From the NCBI GenBank assembly GCA_021234155.1, contig JAJEKV010000313.1, forward strand, positions 64,001 to 128,000: 64,000 nt of DNA, read 5' to 3'. Made by a program: the position numbers and the translations under genes. Under the pieces are notes generated by a model. The model worked only from the letters and a program-made list of their open reading frames with translations, had not been told where the DNA came from and did not search any database. How positions within the stretch are numbered: the first letter of the stretch is position 1; each line of letters begins with the position of its first letter. Positions 46,201-58,659 of this stretch are shown here, piece by piece. This DNA is from Isoetes taiwanensis (taxonomy: Eukaryota > Streptophyta > Lycopodiopsida > Isoetales > Isoetaceae).

Positions 46201-49200
46201 AATTTTGATGCAACATAGAACTAGAGTTTAAGCAGTGCTAAACCTAAAAGCGTTTTTGTGTAGTTTTAACACCAAGAGTAATTTTAATAACCATCGGGGT
46301 ATTACAGTGTTTCTAACATCCTTTTATCTTTTGTCTGCAGGAAAAGGCCAGAGGAGATGAGAGGGAACAGTATTGGGGCACAAACCATAATGTTATGAAA
46401 GAACAAGTCAGTAGCAAATTCCGTTTACCCACAGCACAAATTAACCTGCATCTTGCCAGCATTCTGTGTATATTATGAGCGAGTAAGCAAATGCTTAGTT
46501 TGATCATCGTGAAAGTAAAAATGATTATAAAGAAAGAAATTATATTTTATAATAATCTTTACCTTCATAATAATATCATGCAAAATTTCTTCCATGAATT
46601 TTTGAATCCAAACCGATTCACATGCTGCAATGCTATAACCTTTATATTCTGCTTCAGCAGTACTAATTGCAACAGTGTTTTGTCTCTAACTTTTCCAAGT
46701 TACAGCACCATTTCCAATTGAGAATACATAACCACTTGTGGATCTTCTCGTGTGCACACAACCAGCCATATCAGAATCTGTGTATCCAACTACATCAAGC
46801 TGACCATTTGATTCATAGAGAATGCCAAAAACATGCGTTCCCTTGATGTATCATTTGCACCTTTCTTCCTTTAATATTAGTTATTTGCACTCTGGAAATT
46901 ACTGTATATCTGAGTAGTTGCTAGCATGAAGGTTTGCAAACGTATTATGTTTTTTTATGAGAAATATGGCCACAAAGACGACTTCAGATCTGTATGACAT
47001 GTCAGTTTGAAGAAAACATAGGAATTCGGTGGTGTTTGTACCTGATATCATGAATCTGTGACTCTGCATCCAAAAATATTCTAGGCTGCTTATGTGGCTG
47101 GCTTGTGCATAAATAATTCTGCTCTTCTGGACTTCCCAGTCTGCAATGATTAAGTACTGTGAATGGCAATACAAGGTTCTTTGAGAATCTTATATTTTGA
47201 TGACGTTAATGGAACAATGCAGATAGAAGAGCTGAAGAAATGGAAAGAGGAGAAAGTGAAGAAACTGCACTCTTTGGAAATGGCAAATGCAGGTAAACTC
47301 AAAGGTGTCATATCCCCTAAGCTGAATGAGCAATGGCAATAACTACGAAGATTAACAAGTTCCATGGTGGTTTTATGTTCTCTTAGAGTACACAGCTATT
47401 GAACTGTCAAAATGACAAGAATGGACTTCAAAGGTATCAAATACTTAAATTCATTGTCAAAAGCCAGCCATATGAAGAAGAGGAACTTAGTGAAGCTAAA
47501 CCCTTGGGAGGGGAAGAGAGCATGGAAAGAAAGACTTTCCTCATCAAAAGGAGGCATAGGATATCTAGATGTGTGCCCAGTCTTTAATTCCTGAATTGGC
47601 TGAAGAATAAAGTCAACAGTTGAAACTTTAATATATTCAAAGAGAAGCAAAGAGAAGCAAAGAGATGACAGGAATGATTGATGTACGCGTTAATGAACTA
47701 ATAATGGATTTTTGAGTTCGATTTTTATGATTTACTTTTTAATCTACAAATAAGTTTCTCCTTCTGTATAGACCTGAAATCCAAATGCAAGTTCCGAACC
47801 TTAGCTTGAGGATGGTGACAAGTATGACTTATCTGAGTATGCGGGCATGGCACCCTGTTAATTTAAGGTGTTATAATATTCTGGGCCTGCCAAGTCAGTC
47901 TTGAGATTCATCCATTGTTTGTTTATATATTTATTCACTGTACTTTCTAAGGATATTAATTTCTAACAAGTACTGCACTCAGCATGTGGGTCTACTTACT
48001 CAAGAATTGCTTGTTTAATCATTCAGACCTCTCCCATCAGGTGGCTGAAAAACAAATGTTGCTGGAAAGCAGAAGCAAGGAGATAGAAGCCCATTACATG
48101 GAAAGAATAAATAATCAGAAGCTAGAGGCTCAGGTGATAAGTGCAATGCATTTGCATGAAATATGATGCTGTATCATCATGCTCTCATAAAACATTTACA
48201 ACTGCTGCTTACCGTCTCGTATGCAGGTGCGAATAGAAGATGCTTTCTACAAACTATCACTTGCAGAGGAACGTTTAACGCATCTTGTAAATGCTTTGCA
48301 CTGACGCATTTTGATAGCTTCTGATTGATACAATATACCGAGTCTGAATTCTGCATACCAAACACAGGTGAATACAAAGTCTATTCTAGAAAGAGATTTG
48401 GAAGCTGCACTTACTAGGGAAAGGTTGAAGAACCAACAAGTCTGTGTGATCCCCATTGATTGCTGCAATTGCCTATGTTGTGTGAAGAATGTCTCTCATG
48501 GTTTATTGTTAAGGGTTATTTTTTTTGTAGGAAATGGAATTACACGCTTGTATCACAGACAAAGAAGCAGAAACGCAGGTAAGGTCCCCCCTTTTACTGA
48601 ACGTTATCATAGTAGAGTATACCTCAAATCAATGCAAGACAGGACCCTAAGATTTATACAGATGATTATTCTATTTGCAACAGACAGTATTTTGTAAATT
48701 GAAACTCTTGGAAAAGGAGCTGGACAACACGAGAATCAAAAGCCAAGTTGATGAGAGGCAGATGACTAGCAAGATTGAATATTTAGAGACTGGATACAAG
48801 AAAAAGATTACCATACTGGTGAGTGCATGACTAGTTTATATTTCTTTGATTTCTTGAACATTAACATAACCATTTTTAGCGCTTGACTAACAGCTTGGAG
48901 TTTGAACCATAGAAGGAGGACATGGAAAGGCTGCGGTTTAGCATAGGAGTTGCAGAGGATCGTATTAACAAATACGAGATAGAAAAGCTCCAGCAGATCG
49001 GATCACTTAGTGAGAAGGTATAGTTTTAATATGCCATTTATGGACATCTAATGCTTGGGAGAAGGAGCTTTGTTTCTTTGTTTGGTTTGTTTTGTAGAGT
49101 AATTGCCAAACTTGTATCATGAATGGAGAATGGGGCATCTTTCAATTTCATCTGGGCCGCTGAGAAGTTTGATATGCATTCATAGTTCTTCAAGTTCAAT

Positions 49201-52200
49201 CTAGATTCTAATGCGAAATAGTCGCTGATAATCTGCATTTCCTTACCATTCAATCAGCAGATTGATGATGCAAACCTTATTAATATTTATCCTATTGCAA
49301 TGTCAAAGATTAACTGCATGTATTTGTATTGATGATTTCCACACGAGGTTGAAAAACTCATTTATCTTTGTATGATGCAGTTAAGTAATGTGGAATCTGA
49401 GATTATACAGAAAGATAAATATTGGAAGCAAAAGCTTGAAGAGTTTCAGATGATTTTCCAAGATCAAGAGAGCAATTTAGACGTAAGAAATGGTTTGTCT
49501 TGAGGTATCTATTAAACCGCACATGAGTCAAAATGCAGAATTAGTTGGGACTTGTGACACCGTTCTATATCGATTTGCCAAATTGGACGGACTGCAGGCC
49601 AAATGCCCCACTGCTGAGCGTTAAGCCCCATTGGAATCAGACTGTCCCCACATTTTATCTACTAGCACTTCCCCTCGGTGGGCACACAACCAAGCCCTTT
49701 CTATCCTCATCTGCATTTGCACCTTCCTGGAATTCAAGCTTGTGATGTAGGGGATAAAGCATGGGAATGCTGGCAAGAGATAAGAAAGGTCATTTTGAAC
49801 AACACCAGAGAAAAGAAACATGCTCGGCAATCCACTTTAATCGAACCAGAATGACAAGCTCCTAGGGCAAATATACATCTCCTTTTAGCCATTCAACTAG
49901 AATAAATTGGCTAGGAGGCTCAATGTAACCATGTACTTGTCTGGTAGATGTTAATACATCTTCCTTCCTCTGGTCATAGTGGCTCCTCTACACAGAGGTA
50001 TACTATACACAGTCTGCACAAAGCATCAGAAGTTTATATCACAAAGATATAAGAAGACCTGTTCGAGTTTTGTACATAGTGTAAATCTAGTTTCGCATAC
50101 AAAAAGTTGTGTGTTAACGTTGTTACTTTTGCTATCACTTCTTACAGGAATTGAAAGATGAGGGCAAAAGGTGGAGAGAAATGCACGATGCCATGCAGCG
50201 CAAATATGTGACCGTTGAGGTTTATTTGTTTTTTTCTGGTCCTATATCATGATAATTATATCTTTGCTTACTGTCTTTAAGTTTGCCAAAGTTCTTTATT
50301 TCCCTTGCATGTTGTCAACTTATGTTACTTGGCAAAGGAGTAATACGAATATTTTACATTTTCAGAAACAATACCTTGATGCTCTGGAACATCAAAGATT
50401 TCCAGTTCTAAAAAATCTCAATAGGGAACAGGTAATAGAACTTTTGTGCGTGTGAGTCTGTGAGGTCCTTAGAAGGTTTGAGGTCCAGAGTCTGTGATGG
50501 GCTGATTTTCTCTATGTAAGGACTTGATGTCTTATAAAAGAAGTACAAACTTATGGACAAACATTGACTTATCCTAATTTCCAACCACAATATTGTAAGG
50601 GGTCATGCTGTGAGAAGATATAATATTGTTCTATTCAAGTATCTCAATACATAGTCAAATGCATGCTATTAAACTGTGATACATATTAGTTATACATTTA
50701 TGATCCAAGACGAAAGGGTAGAAGTGCACTTCAGATACCTCAATATGCAGGCATGTCAATTTCTCTTTGCCGCTATGCTTCCTGCTTCTCAATGTTGTGT
50801 AGGGGCAAGGACCAATGTGTATTTCTTGCTGGCTCATGAACTTTTTTTTTGTTTCGCCAGAACAAAAACGCTGAGAAGGCACTAACTGCTAATCTTCCTT
50901 CACCTTTGTTATCTCCAAGTATGTCACCTTCTGTGCTTCATCAGCTAGGTATGAAATATGTAGTTAATCATTATTGTCAATTCCTGGGTTCTGATTACAT
51001 TGGACAACTTTTGACAGATATTTCTTGGCCACCAGACCTCGATATAAATTCAAGCAACACAGTCCTGGATTTGGAAAACCAAGAGCTGAAAGACAAGATC
51101 CATCATCTGCAAGAACAGAATGAAAGAATGAAAAGGATTATTGGTGAAGACCATTTCCCTATTAACTTCTGTGCATTAATGTAAGAGAGAAGTTCCTTAG
51201 GGAGTTACCGTGACCCCTTTATTACTGCGGGAGCCAAGTAAAGTCAGTGTGGCAGTTGAATTTTGTGCCTTTCTCTCTTTGAATTAATCCCTAAATTAGT
51301 ACATAAAAGGGACATTTGATATTGTTAATCTAGTAGAGTGCAGCATACATTTTGGTCTTGCATTATGGTAAGCCTACGTTAGATTGAGGCAGTCATAAGT
51401 ATGGTGGTTATGCGCCCATCTACAATTAGGTGCGTGCGCAGAAATGTATTCTAACTGGTATTCTGTTAATTGAAACAGAAACTATGCGATTGGAAATGGA
51501 GGCTGTACAAAAACGTACATCAGAAACTTGCCAGCCAACTTTGAATCAGGTACTTGTTTTGTGTTTGAGAAGTTTTCCTGCAAGAAAAAAATTGTAATCA
51601 TATCTTTAAAAATCACGACCTCAAACAATACCATCAGACGATCATAGAAATGTCATGCTTATCCAGGGATACTCCAGAGTCTTTTGCTGCCTCATATAAG
51701 GGTATGTCAAGCAACTAAAAGCTAAATCTAATCCATCTTGGCATTGCAACTCTTAATTGCAAGATTGAAACTTCACGATGCGGCGCAGCCAGAAAAGGAT
51801 CAGTATCATTTCGTGAGGCAATTGATAGAGAGGTTTACGGTTATGATGTGAGGTGTTGGGATATGTGTAGATAACGAAAATGTTGAAATCAGTGAAGTAA
51901 ATCAATGAAGCTTGTTTAGTTCCAAGTGGGATTCATCACTTGCTTCTTCTTGCATATACATCTAAGGAACCTTCTTGTATGTGTATAAGTATAATGCGTG
52001 GTGCAGCCTATTTCTAATTGAAGATACTAATATTCATAGGGTGCTGACGAGGTTTATATATGCAGCAAGATGAAATAAAACATATGCGGGGTGAAATACA
52101 CTATCTAAGGTCAAAAATTTCGGATATAGCTTTACATCTTCAAGGCTCTCAAAATGGACAGATGGGGGTGATGGCAAATGAGGAAAATGATGGTCCGAAG

Positions 52201-53584
52201 GATCACTTGGCCAAATCAATCAATACTCAAAGGTAACATATTTGAGAAGCTATATTGGATAGTGTTGTTGCAACTTTGCTTGTCAAATTAGCACTCCCAG
52301 ACAGATTTATACTACATTTGTCTTTTCGTTTGGAAGACTTAGATTGTCAGGGGTTGACCATAAGGATATAAATTATATTTCCTTACATTTTTTGAAGCTT
52401 TTGAGAATTTTGAAGAACTTTTTGTCTTGTTTATTTAGCATATGAAAGGTATTATTTCATGTGCGAGCAGATCGAAAGCATCTACTAGCACATGGAAGGT
52501 TTTATTTTGTGGCTGTGGTTATGTATTGGATATCAGCTATTCTATCATATCTAGTACCATAAATATGGGAAGTCTGAAATGATAAAGGGAAATGAAAATG
52601 CAAATACTTGGAGAATTAAACGACCATTTTCTAGGTTTTGTAATATGCATATGCTATTTCCTTCTTACAGGGCAAGCTCTACTAACGAGGTCGACAATAG
52701 AATTGCCGAACTAAGGACGGTCCAAGCATCACTTCGAATGCAGCTTGAAGCAGCAGCTTCAGATATATCGAGACTCACAAATGAACGGGATACACTAATG
52801 GAGCTTAGCAACTCTCTGCGTGCAGAACTTAACAGGTTTTTCTAAATTCAAATGAATGCTCTCCTATGACATTATTCATAACAGATCATATGTTATCTGT
52901 AAATCTCATGGCGTGATGTAAAGTCAATGCCGTAGTTAACTCAAAAAGTGGTCATCCAGGTTGCCAATTTCTGAAATTGCTAACATCAACCGTAGAGACT
53001 ATAGCGATGAAGATGCTAAATGCGAGAATGTAAGTAACTATATCTTGTTTTCTTAAGTTTTGCTTCTGGATCTTAACACATCCATGTATATGCAGGTTTC
53101 TCGGCTGCGCAGCCATGATGGCAATCCAAGACGAAGAGGTAAGCTTATCAATATGCATTGCTTGCTCGGACGTAGAGTTTACTAATAAATTTACCTATCA
53201 ATGGCTTTTAATCCCAACACATGCACCAGGAAATATTAATCAATCCCTTCTTTTAGAAGGCAATGCGTCAGTCCAGCACTACCGCCCGCCTGGTTTGGAG
53301 CAGATAATGCACAAGGTAAGAGCTTTTCCATTGATTCTTCACAATTCTATCAATACTATAACGTCCCCGGCTATACAAGAATGCAATTTCAATTAGTAAT
53401 GAACGATGTCTCGTAATTTTGCAAACGACAATTTAGTCCACAACTTTCTGATAATAAACTGCAGGGTACTGCAAGCCAGCATGCAAGGCTGAGGGCATCA
53501 ATAAAGCGCAAAGAAGATATGAAACTAGAGAAACCAAAATTGCGCAACTATAATATGAGAAATGATAACATGGAAGATGTATAA
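43290..53584 (+). CDS. CCDC57-like centriolar/satellite coiled-coil protein, 24 coding exons
   Basis: Exons: 43290-43385, 43644-43712, 43775-43846, 44417-44494, 46341-46406, 47223-47292, 48027-48133, 48227-48286, 48368-48439, 48531-48578, 48684-48818, 48913-49017, 49381-49482, 50148-50219, 50366-50431, 50861-50948, 51018-51143, 51479-51549, 52066-52232, 52671-52835, 52960-53029, 53096-53138, 53230-53315 and 53465-53584. All join in phase into 717 residues; only the first donor (GC) is non-GT. The protein is almost entirely coiled coil. Its start aligns with animal CCDC57: LQDDFKYNLKLLEQRDVELK then EYDAS at about 50-75, as in LQEDFVYNL..LEERDLELERYDA. Later blocks LDLENQELKDKIHHLQEQN and LTNERDTLMELSNSLRAELN follow the same layout. 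Animal CCDC57 sits at centrosomes and satellites and helps centriole duplication. In a plant it would be expected in the blepharoplast of swimming sperm (inference). No frame break is present. Confidence 0.85.
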
Positions 53585-55060
53585 GTTGCACAGTCGTTAA
53601 AACGATCATTATTGTTGATTATCTTAACATATATAAATACAAGAATTTAGCGCGCTGGCGAAGCCAGCGCCCATTGAGTTGGTTCATGTAGTAAATTTTT
53701 TTTTTTTTGAGTTGGTTGTAGTAATTTTTTTTTTTTTTTTGGTGGTTGTTGTGGGGTTAAGTGTTTATTGCAACTCTGGGAATTGAACCTGGATGTGACC
53801 ATTGTTGTGTTGCCGATGGTGTAGGAGGAGCATCGATGGCATGAGTCATGGTTGAAACTATTCACGCGTTTTTTTAAATTCATAGAAACAAAGGAAGGGA
53901 GGCCTTTGCAAGCACCTAAAGAAATGTTGTGTTGTATTGCAAGCAGGCCCTCAAGAAATGCACCTAGTTATTTTTTTTCTATTTGGCTTCAATTTAAACT
54001 TTCACTCCTGGGACATATGTTTGTTTCAAGGCTAGGATGGCGAGGTTATTGCATCAGCTTCGTGAGCTTAATGCTCTCCTCGATTTCAAGGTTATCTCTA
54101 CCTACTAATTTCCTTAGTTATATCGCTCTAAATGGGCTTGGCCGATTGAAGTCCATCTGCCAAACTTCTTCATAGTTGAATGAAGCTGACCAAATCTTCA
54201 CCGTTTAATTGCAAGCTGAAAAAATTTGCAAATGCTTGGCCTCAGTTCCAATAATTGTTAGTCTAGTGACTCTGCGAAAATTCAAAACAAAGGAGCCAAT
54301 AACATTTGCACCATTTTACTTGAACATGAAGTCAAAATATGAATAGCGGCTAAAGTGACTTTGCCTTTAATTCGCATCTAGCGACCGGAATGATGATTCT
54401 ATCAATCCCACCATAGCTAGGCTGCTCATAATGCCCACATCAACTGCGAGGTACGTCGTCAATCTTAGGCGACTAAAAAGTTTTCGCTAAAATGTGGAAT
54501 CTCCCCTCCAAACCAATCGTGGTATTTATCAACCACCGTCATGTTTTGAACCGGCGTGAACCTAAAAAAAAACTCAGTGTATTTTTTTCTCAATGTGGTT
54601 TTAACATGACACTCACTCAAAATTTAGTGACCCCTCTGTTTGACCCCTCAAGCGGAGAAAGCAAGCGAGAGAAGGGAATAGGCATATGGGATGGGAGCAA
54701 GTCGCCGGTAATTCTTCGGCATGTAGCATGAGCGCATTGTATATCCATTCCAAGCACGCAAAATCTTTAGCTCATCATGACGACCTTGATTTTGGGGACA
54801 ATTATCCGTGAATTCCACAACAGAGTCCAGAGAGCGGCTGACCAAGGCTCTATGTCGAATTACCAGAGCTCCTTGCAAAATCTAAGGCGAATGGAGAACT
54901 TCGGTAGTCGGCGATAATATGGGTAGTTTGATTTCAAGCATGTAATATGCACTTTGAAAATAACAGTCGGCCTAGATAAATCAAGGAATTTGGGTTTTCT
55001 TTGCTTTTGCTAATTCGCTTTTGAGCCCACGATGAGAAATCCATGGAAAAACAACACTTT
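53585..55060. other. Downstream flank with a GCGCTGGC hairpin and poly(T) tracts
   Basis: After the stop codon, GCGCTGGC-GAA-GCCAGCGC (53652-53670) forms a perfect 8-base hairpin, followed by two long T runs (53695-53708 and 53728-53741) within a repeated GAGTTGGTTGTAGTAA context. Beyond this I see no gene up to 55060. Confidence 0.5.
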
Positions 55061-55089
55061 CCCATCATGCAAAGATAAAAGAATTGATG

Positions 55090-55460
55090 GGTTTATCGGG
55101 GCGGTCACATAATTGTCTTTTTCCCGATATTAAGATGCAAGCGAGTTACCAATAAAGGAAAACTTCTAACCTCGGTCACACTATATTTCTCAGAAAGCGT
55201 GGCCGGACCTTGTGTTCCTTGCACCACCTTTGGCGTATTAGACTTCTCATGGCATAATTATGTAGAATGACCTGAATCTATCATTTTGAATCGAAGTTCT
55301 ATCATATGTTTGCCTTGGTAGAAACAATTCTTTGGATCTTGCATAAGCTCCAAGGATATTGGGCACTTATAATCTTCCGGCACATTCAAGCTCAATATAT
55401 CTTCACTTTTGGCATCTAGAACTCCATAAAAAAAAATTCTGATAATTTACAACGCTTATT
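55090..55460 (-). pseudogene. U-box E3 ligase fragment
   Basis: On - the frame reads NVPEDYKCPISLELMQDPK, then GKHMIELRFKMIDSGHST, then a stop (about 55385-55265). This is the first two-thirds of a U-box (P..F.CPISLE.M.DPV....G.TY.R..I..W...G...CP). The following residues are shifted and the conserved C-terminal CP..R is lost. Plant PUB proteins attach ubiquitin to targets; this copy cannot. Confidence 0.6.
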
Positions 55461-56881
55461 AGGTATCCTCAACTTCATTGCTAAGTTCGTTTTCTAAATG
55501 CTTTGCATAATAAGAACGAGAATGCGCATAGTGCTTCATTTTTAAAGGAGTATCTAGTAATTCCATGTCAATACTACGAAGTGGAGGGGCAATTTCATGT
55601 CTTACGTTGTAGCATCGTTGAGAAGATACTACTTTGTTTCGCACCAAGCACAAAAGGACACTTCTTTCCCTACAATCATCATTTTGTTTTGCATAATAGC
55701 CCTTTGTATTCCAATATGAAGCTCCTTTTTAGCCTCCTAAGCTCGAGCGAAGAAGCAAAGGCTGCCGTTTGCTTATTTCTTCACATAAAGGACCCAAGAG
55801 CTTGATTGTTAGAATCAAACTCGACACATTTTTTGCTGCAAAATCTTAGAACGCTCACAAAATTCTAGTTTGGGCTAGTTTCATTGTGCCTCAAAAGAGG
55901 ACAATTGCTCACTCGAGAATCAGTCATTTTAATAGAATTGCTAAACGGCAGGGGGGGTCGAGCCTTGAAGCTACTTTGTTTGGCGGAGAAAGGAGGGACA
56001 TAGAAGAGAAAGGGCAACTAATGAGAAGTTTAAAGACCATAGAAATTTCCAACAAATTCCACCTCACAGTGTAACCTGGTCCAAAGGAGAGCAAACGAGC
56101 CCAAACCGAAAGCGGTTTCATAAGAAAAATCCTTTTGGGCTTTCAAAAACATCTGAGTGCCTCCGCACACACTAAGCTAAATCGAGACATCAAAGGCTCA
56201 AATGGAAAAACCTAAACCTCAGGAATTAATACGATGCTCTCAAACAACAGATTCTTCATAGGTTTTCTATTAATCATAACAAAAGTCGGTTCAAACACCC
56301 ATCTACAAAGAACGCACTGCCGCTTGGCTGAGGCGGGTTCAGATTAATGGGCTCAAGCGAAAGGGAAATACGGCGTATTCGGGAAAACAAAAAGACAGGA
56401 AAAAGCATTCCAATATACGTAGATAATTCCAAAATTTTTTTTTCCTAGTAATCTTATATTTAGTTAGATTAGATTAGATTAGATTAGTTAGATTATAGTA
56501 AAGATGCCTTCAGAATATTCAATATTGATGCTCCGTGGAAAAAATTAGGGGCTTTAAGAAAAAAGATGAAAAATGAAAAAAGGGGCTTTGACGGCCCTGT
56601 TCTGAGCATTCGAAAAGATCTTCTTTGGCTATGGCGCCTAATGTTTGGCAATGGCTTCCATTTCGTCTTCTGATTCTCATTCCTGTACTTACAAAATACG
56701 ATTGAATCTTTCAACAAATACATTTACGAAGAATATCCAAACAAAATTTGTAGATGGCTAAGATTCTATTTTCTGGCTGCCTGAATCAATGATGAGATGA
56801 AATCAGAGCTCAAGGTTTGAATCGTATCTAGTTGTGAAATGCTATGATGGCAAGTGTTACTAATCAATTGGAAGTATAGGG
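55461..56881. other. Intergenic, with a (TTAGA)n microsatellite
   Basis: GTTAGATTAGATTAGATTAG and neighbours lie at about 56462-56496. The part just right of the U-box (55461-55800) might be upstream remains of the same gene on - but shows no clear domain. Nothing else is recognised. Confidence 0.4.
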
Positions 56882-56960
56882 TATAAATAGCTATGTAGAC
56901 TGTTCTTGCTGTGGCAGAGTAGCGAACCAACGTTTTCTTCCCTCAAACTGCTCCAGGTAA
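56882..56960 (+). promoter_or_regulatory. TATA box and possible 5' exon of an unidentified gene
   Basis: TATAAATA at 56882-56889 follows a CAATTGG element by about 15 bases, and a donor-like CCAG|GTAAAG lies at about 56956. This is how a plant promoter with a short untranslated first exon would look. I could not connect it to a coding sequence. Confidence 0.35.
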
Positions 56961-57255
56961 AGCTTGGCGGCTATTTATTTATGCTTATTTGCTTCTGTTT
57001 CTTTATGTGAGTGCCCATTGCACGGCAAAAAAAAAAACTAGGCTCGCTTTTCTATTGAGCGCTTTACTCCATGTTATCACTTCTAACAAACAATTCTGAT
57101 TGCAACATTATGCCTCGGGATCGATCCGATCGCAACATTATGCCTCAAGATCGATTTTCTTTTTTTGCTGTCGATTGTCGCATCTTTGTGTTGCAAAACA
57201 CGACTTTGAGAGGCAAGCCCTCCTTTGAAACGGAGCTTGTGCAGATCCTTGAATC

Positions 57256-57306
57256 AACCAGTTTCGACTAATTTGCCAGATAACCAGTTTCGACTAATTT
57301 GCCAGA
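57256..57306. repeat. 26-bp tandem duplication
   Basis: AACCAGTTTCGACTAATTTG plus CCAGA occurs twice in a row (57256-57280 and 57282-57306). A similar 34-base duplication around GCAACATTATGCCTC lies at about 57100-57155. Confidence 0.85.
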
Positions 57307-58584
57307 GTTATATATCTGAATCCTGAACGTGACACATAAGGTTTTGGGGGAGGGATATCGGATGGTCAATAGAGCTTCTTAGGACGTTACGGCTATTTGT
57401 CCACGGTTGATAAAGTCTAGGGCCCATAAATTGCCACAACAAAGGGCATGGCATTTGCTATAGTGTGACGTATTTCCTGTTGCAACACAAACAACTATTA
57501 GAAGGTGACAATTAGAAGAATAAAACAACATAGGAAAAATCCGTTGTCTATACATGTCATTCTCTAATTTTTACAATTTGCAATATTGTCTAGGGGAGGG
57601 TGGCCATCCAAGGCGGCAGTCCCTTTCACGGACGTGGAAAGCCCTGCCTCACACGTGGCATAAGCATTCGGGGCTTTCAAACAGGAGGTAAGGGATTTCG
57701 TTTTTTTGTCTTAAGGCTTTGTGGAGAAAGCATACTGCTCCGATGACCGTCCACAGAGGGCTCCCGCCATAGCCCTAGCAGGCGACTGCAGCTACTATTT
57801 CACCGATGCATGTGGAGCTGAAATTGTTTGAATGGACTCATCATAATCTGCCAAAATGATCAGAGTTCATAAATCATGCTTTGGCACAGGTATTCGTTGC
57901 GACTTCACATAGATTGATAGCTTACTTTTGCTAACTATTCATGCTCCAAGGAAAATACTTTTTGTTCGCTCAAAGTGCCTACTGTTGAAATTTTTTGCTT
58001 CTAGTAATGCAATAGATAAGCTGGTATTAGGTTTCATATTCAATTTCTTCATAGATTACTCATGGACTTTAGTAAATGTGGATTAGGATTAACAATTTGT
58101 AGCTTAGTTAGAAGTCCTCTGTCTTGGTTGTTTTTCTCATTCTATGCCTGCCATATTGATTTGTTATATTATTCCATCTTTTCTGGTCTTCTATGTTTTC
58201 TCCACATTAGTTTAATTCTGACCTTCGATTTTGACACAGTAATCATGCTACACTTGGCTTCTTCTCTCATCATTTTTATCTTATCCCTTTGTCCTGCCAT
58301 TTGCCATATTTTATTTCCCTTATCTTGTTTTTCTTCCAAGGTAACTTGTAGTTTTGTGATAGAAATGGCCTTGGCCATATGTAGTAGCAATTATCTTAAA
58401 ATTCTGTTCATCTTCGGATGCTTTCTTGTAATGGTACTTAAGATTAGACTATTTCTAAATGGTACATGAAGATTAGACTGCCAAAGATATAACTAGGGCT
58501 TATTAATTTTGCAAATGATGGAATATGTAAATTTTTTTAGTAGTGTAGTATGAAAAAGCTTCGACTTCTCTATGTAATATGCAG

Positions 58585-58659
58585 ATTCAGGGGCTAGGAA
58601 TTCTAATGAACGTCCCAATCATTGCAAATTATGAAGCTGGTCCGAGCCTTATACAAGAG
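58585..58659 (+). other. Isolated exon-like block
   Basis: A 75-base block between TATGCAG and GTTTGT reads open as IQGLGILMNVPIIANY then EAGPSLIQE. The borders and the protein-like composition suggest a real or former exon. I do not recognise the family. The rest of 56961-59964 holds no other convincing gene. Confidence 0.35.

Noticed and set aside
46491-46721. Frame inside CCDC57 intron 5
   Set aside because: Intronic, AT-rich and without features; the flanking exons splice across it in phase.
58062-58469. 135-codon plus-strand frame rich in hydrophobic residues
   Set aside because: AT-rich DNA gives Phe/Leu/Ile-rich chance frames; no signal, family motif or splice support.
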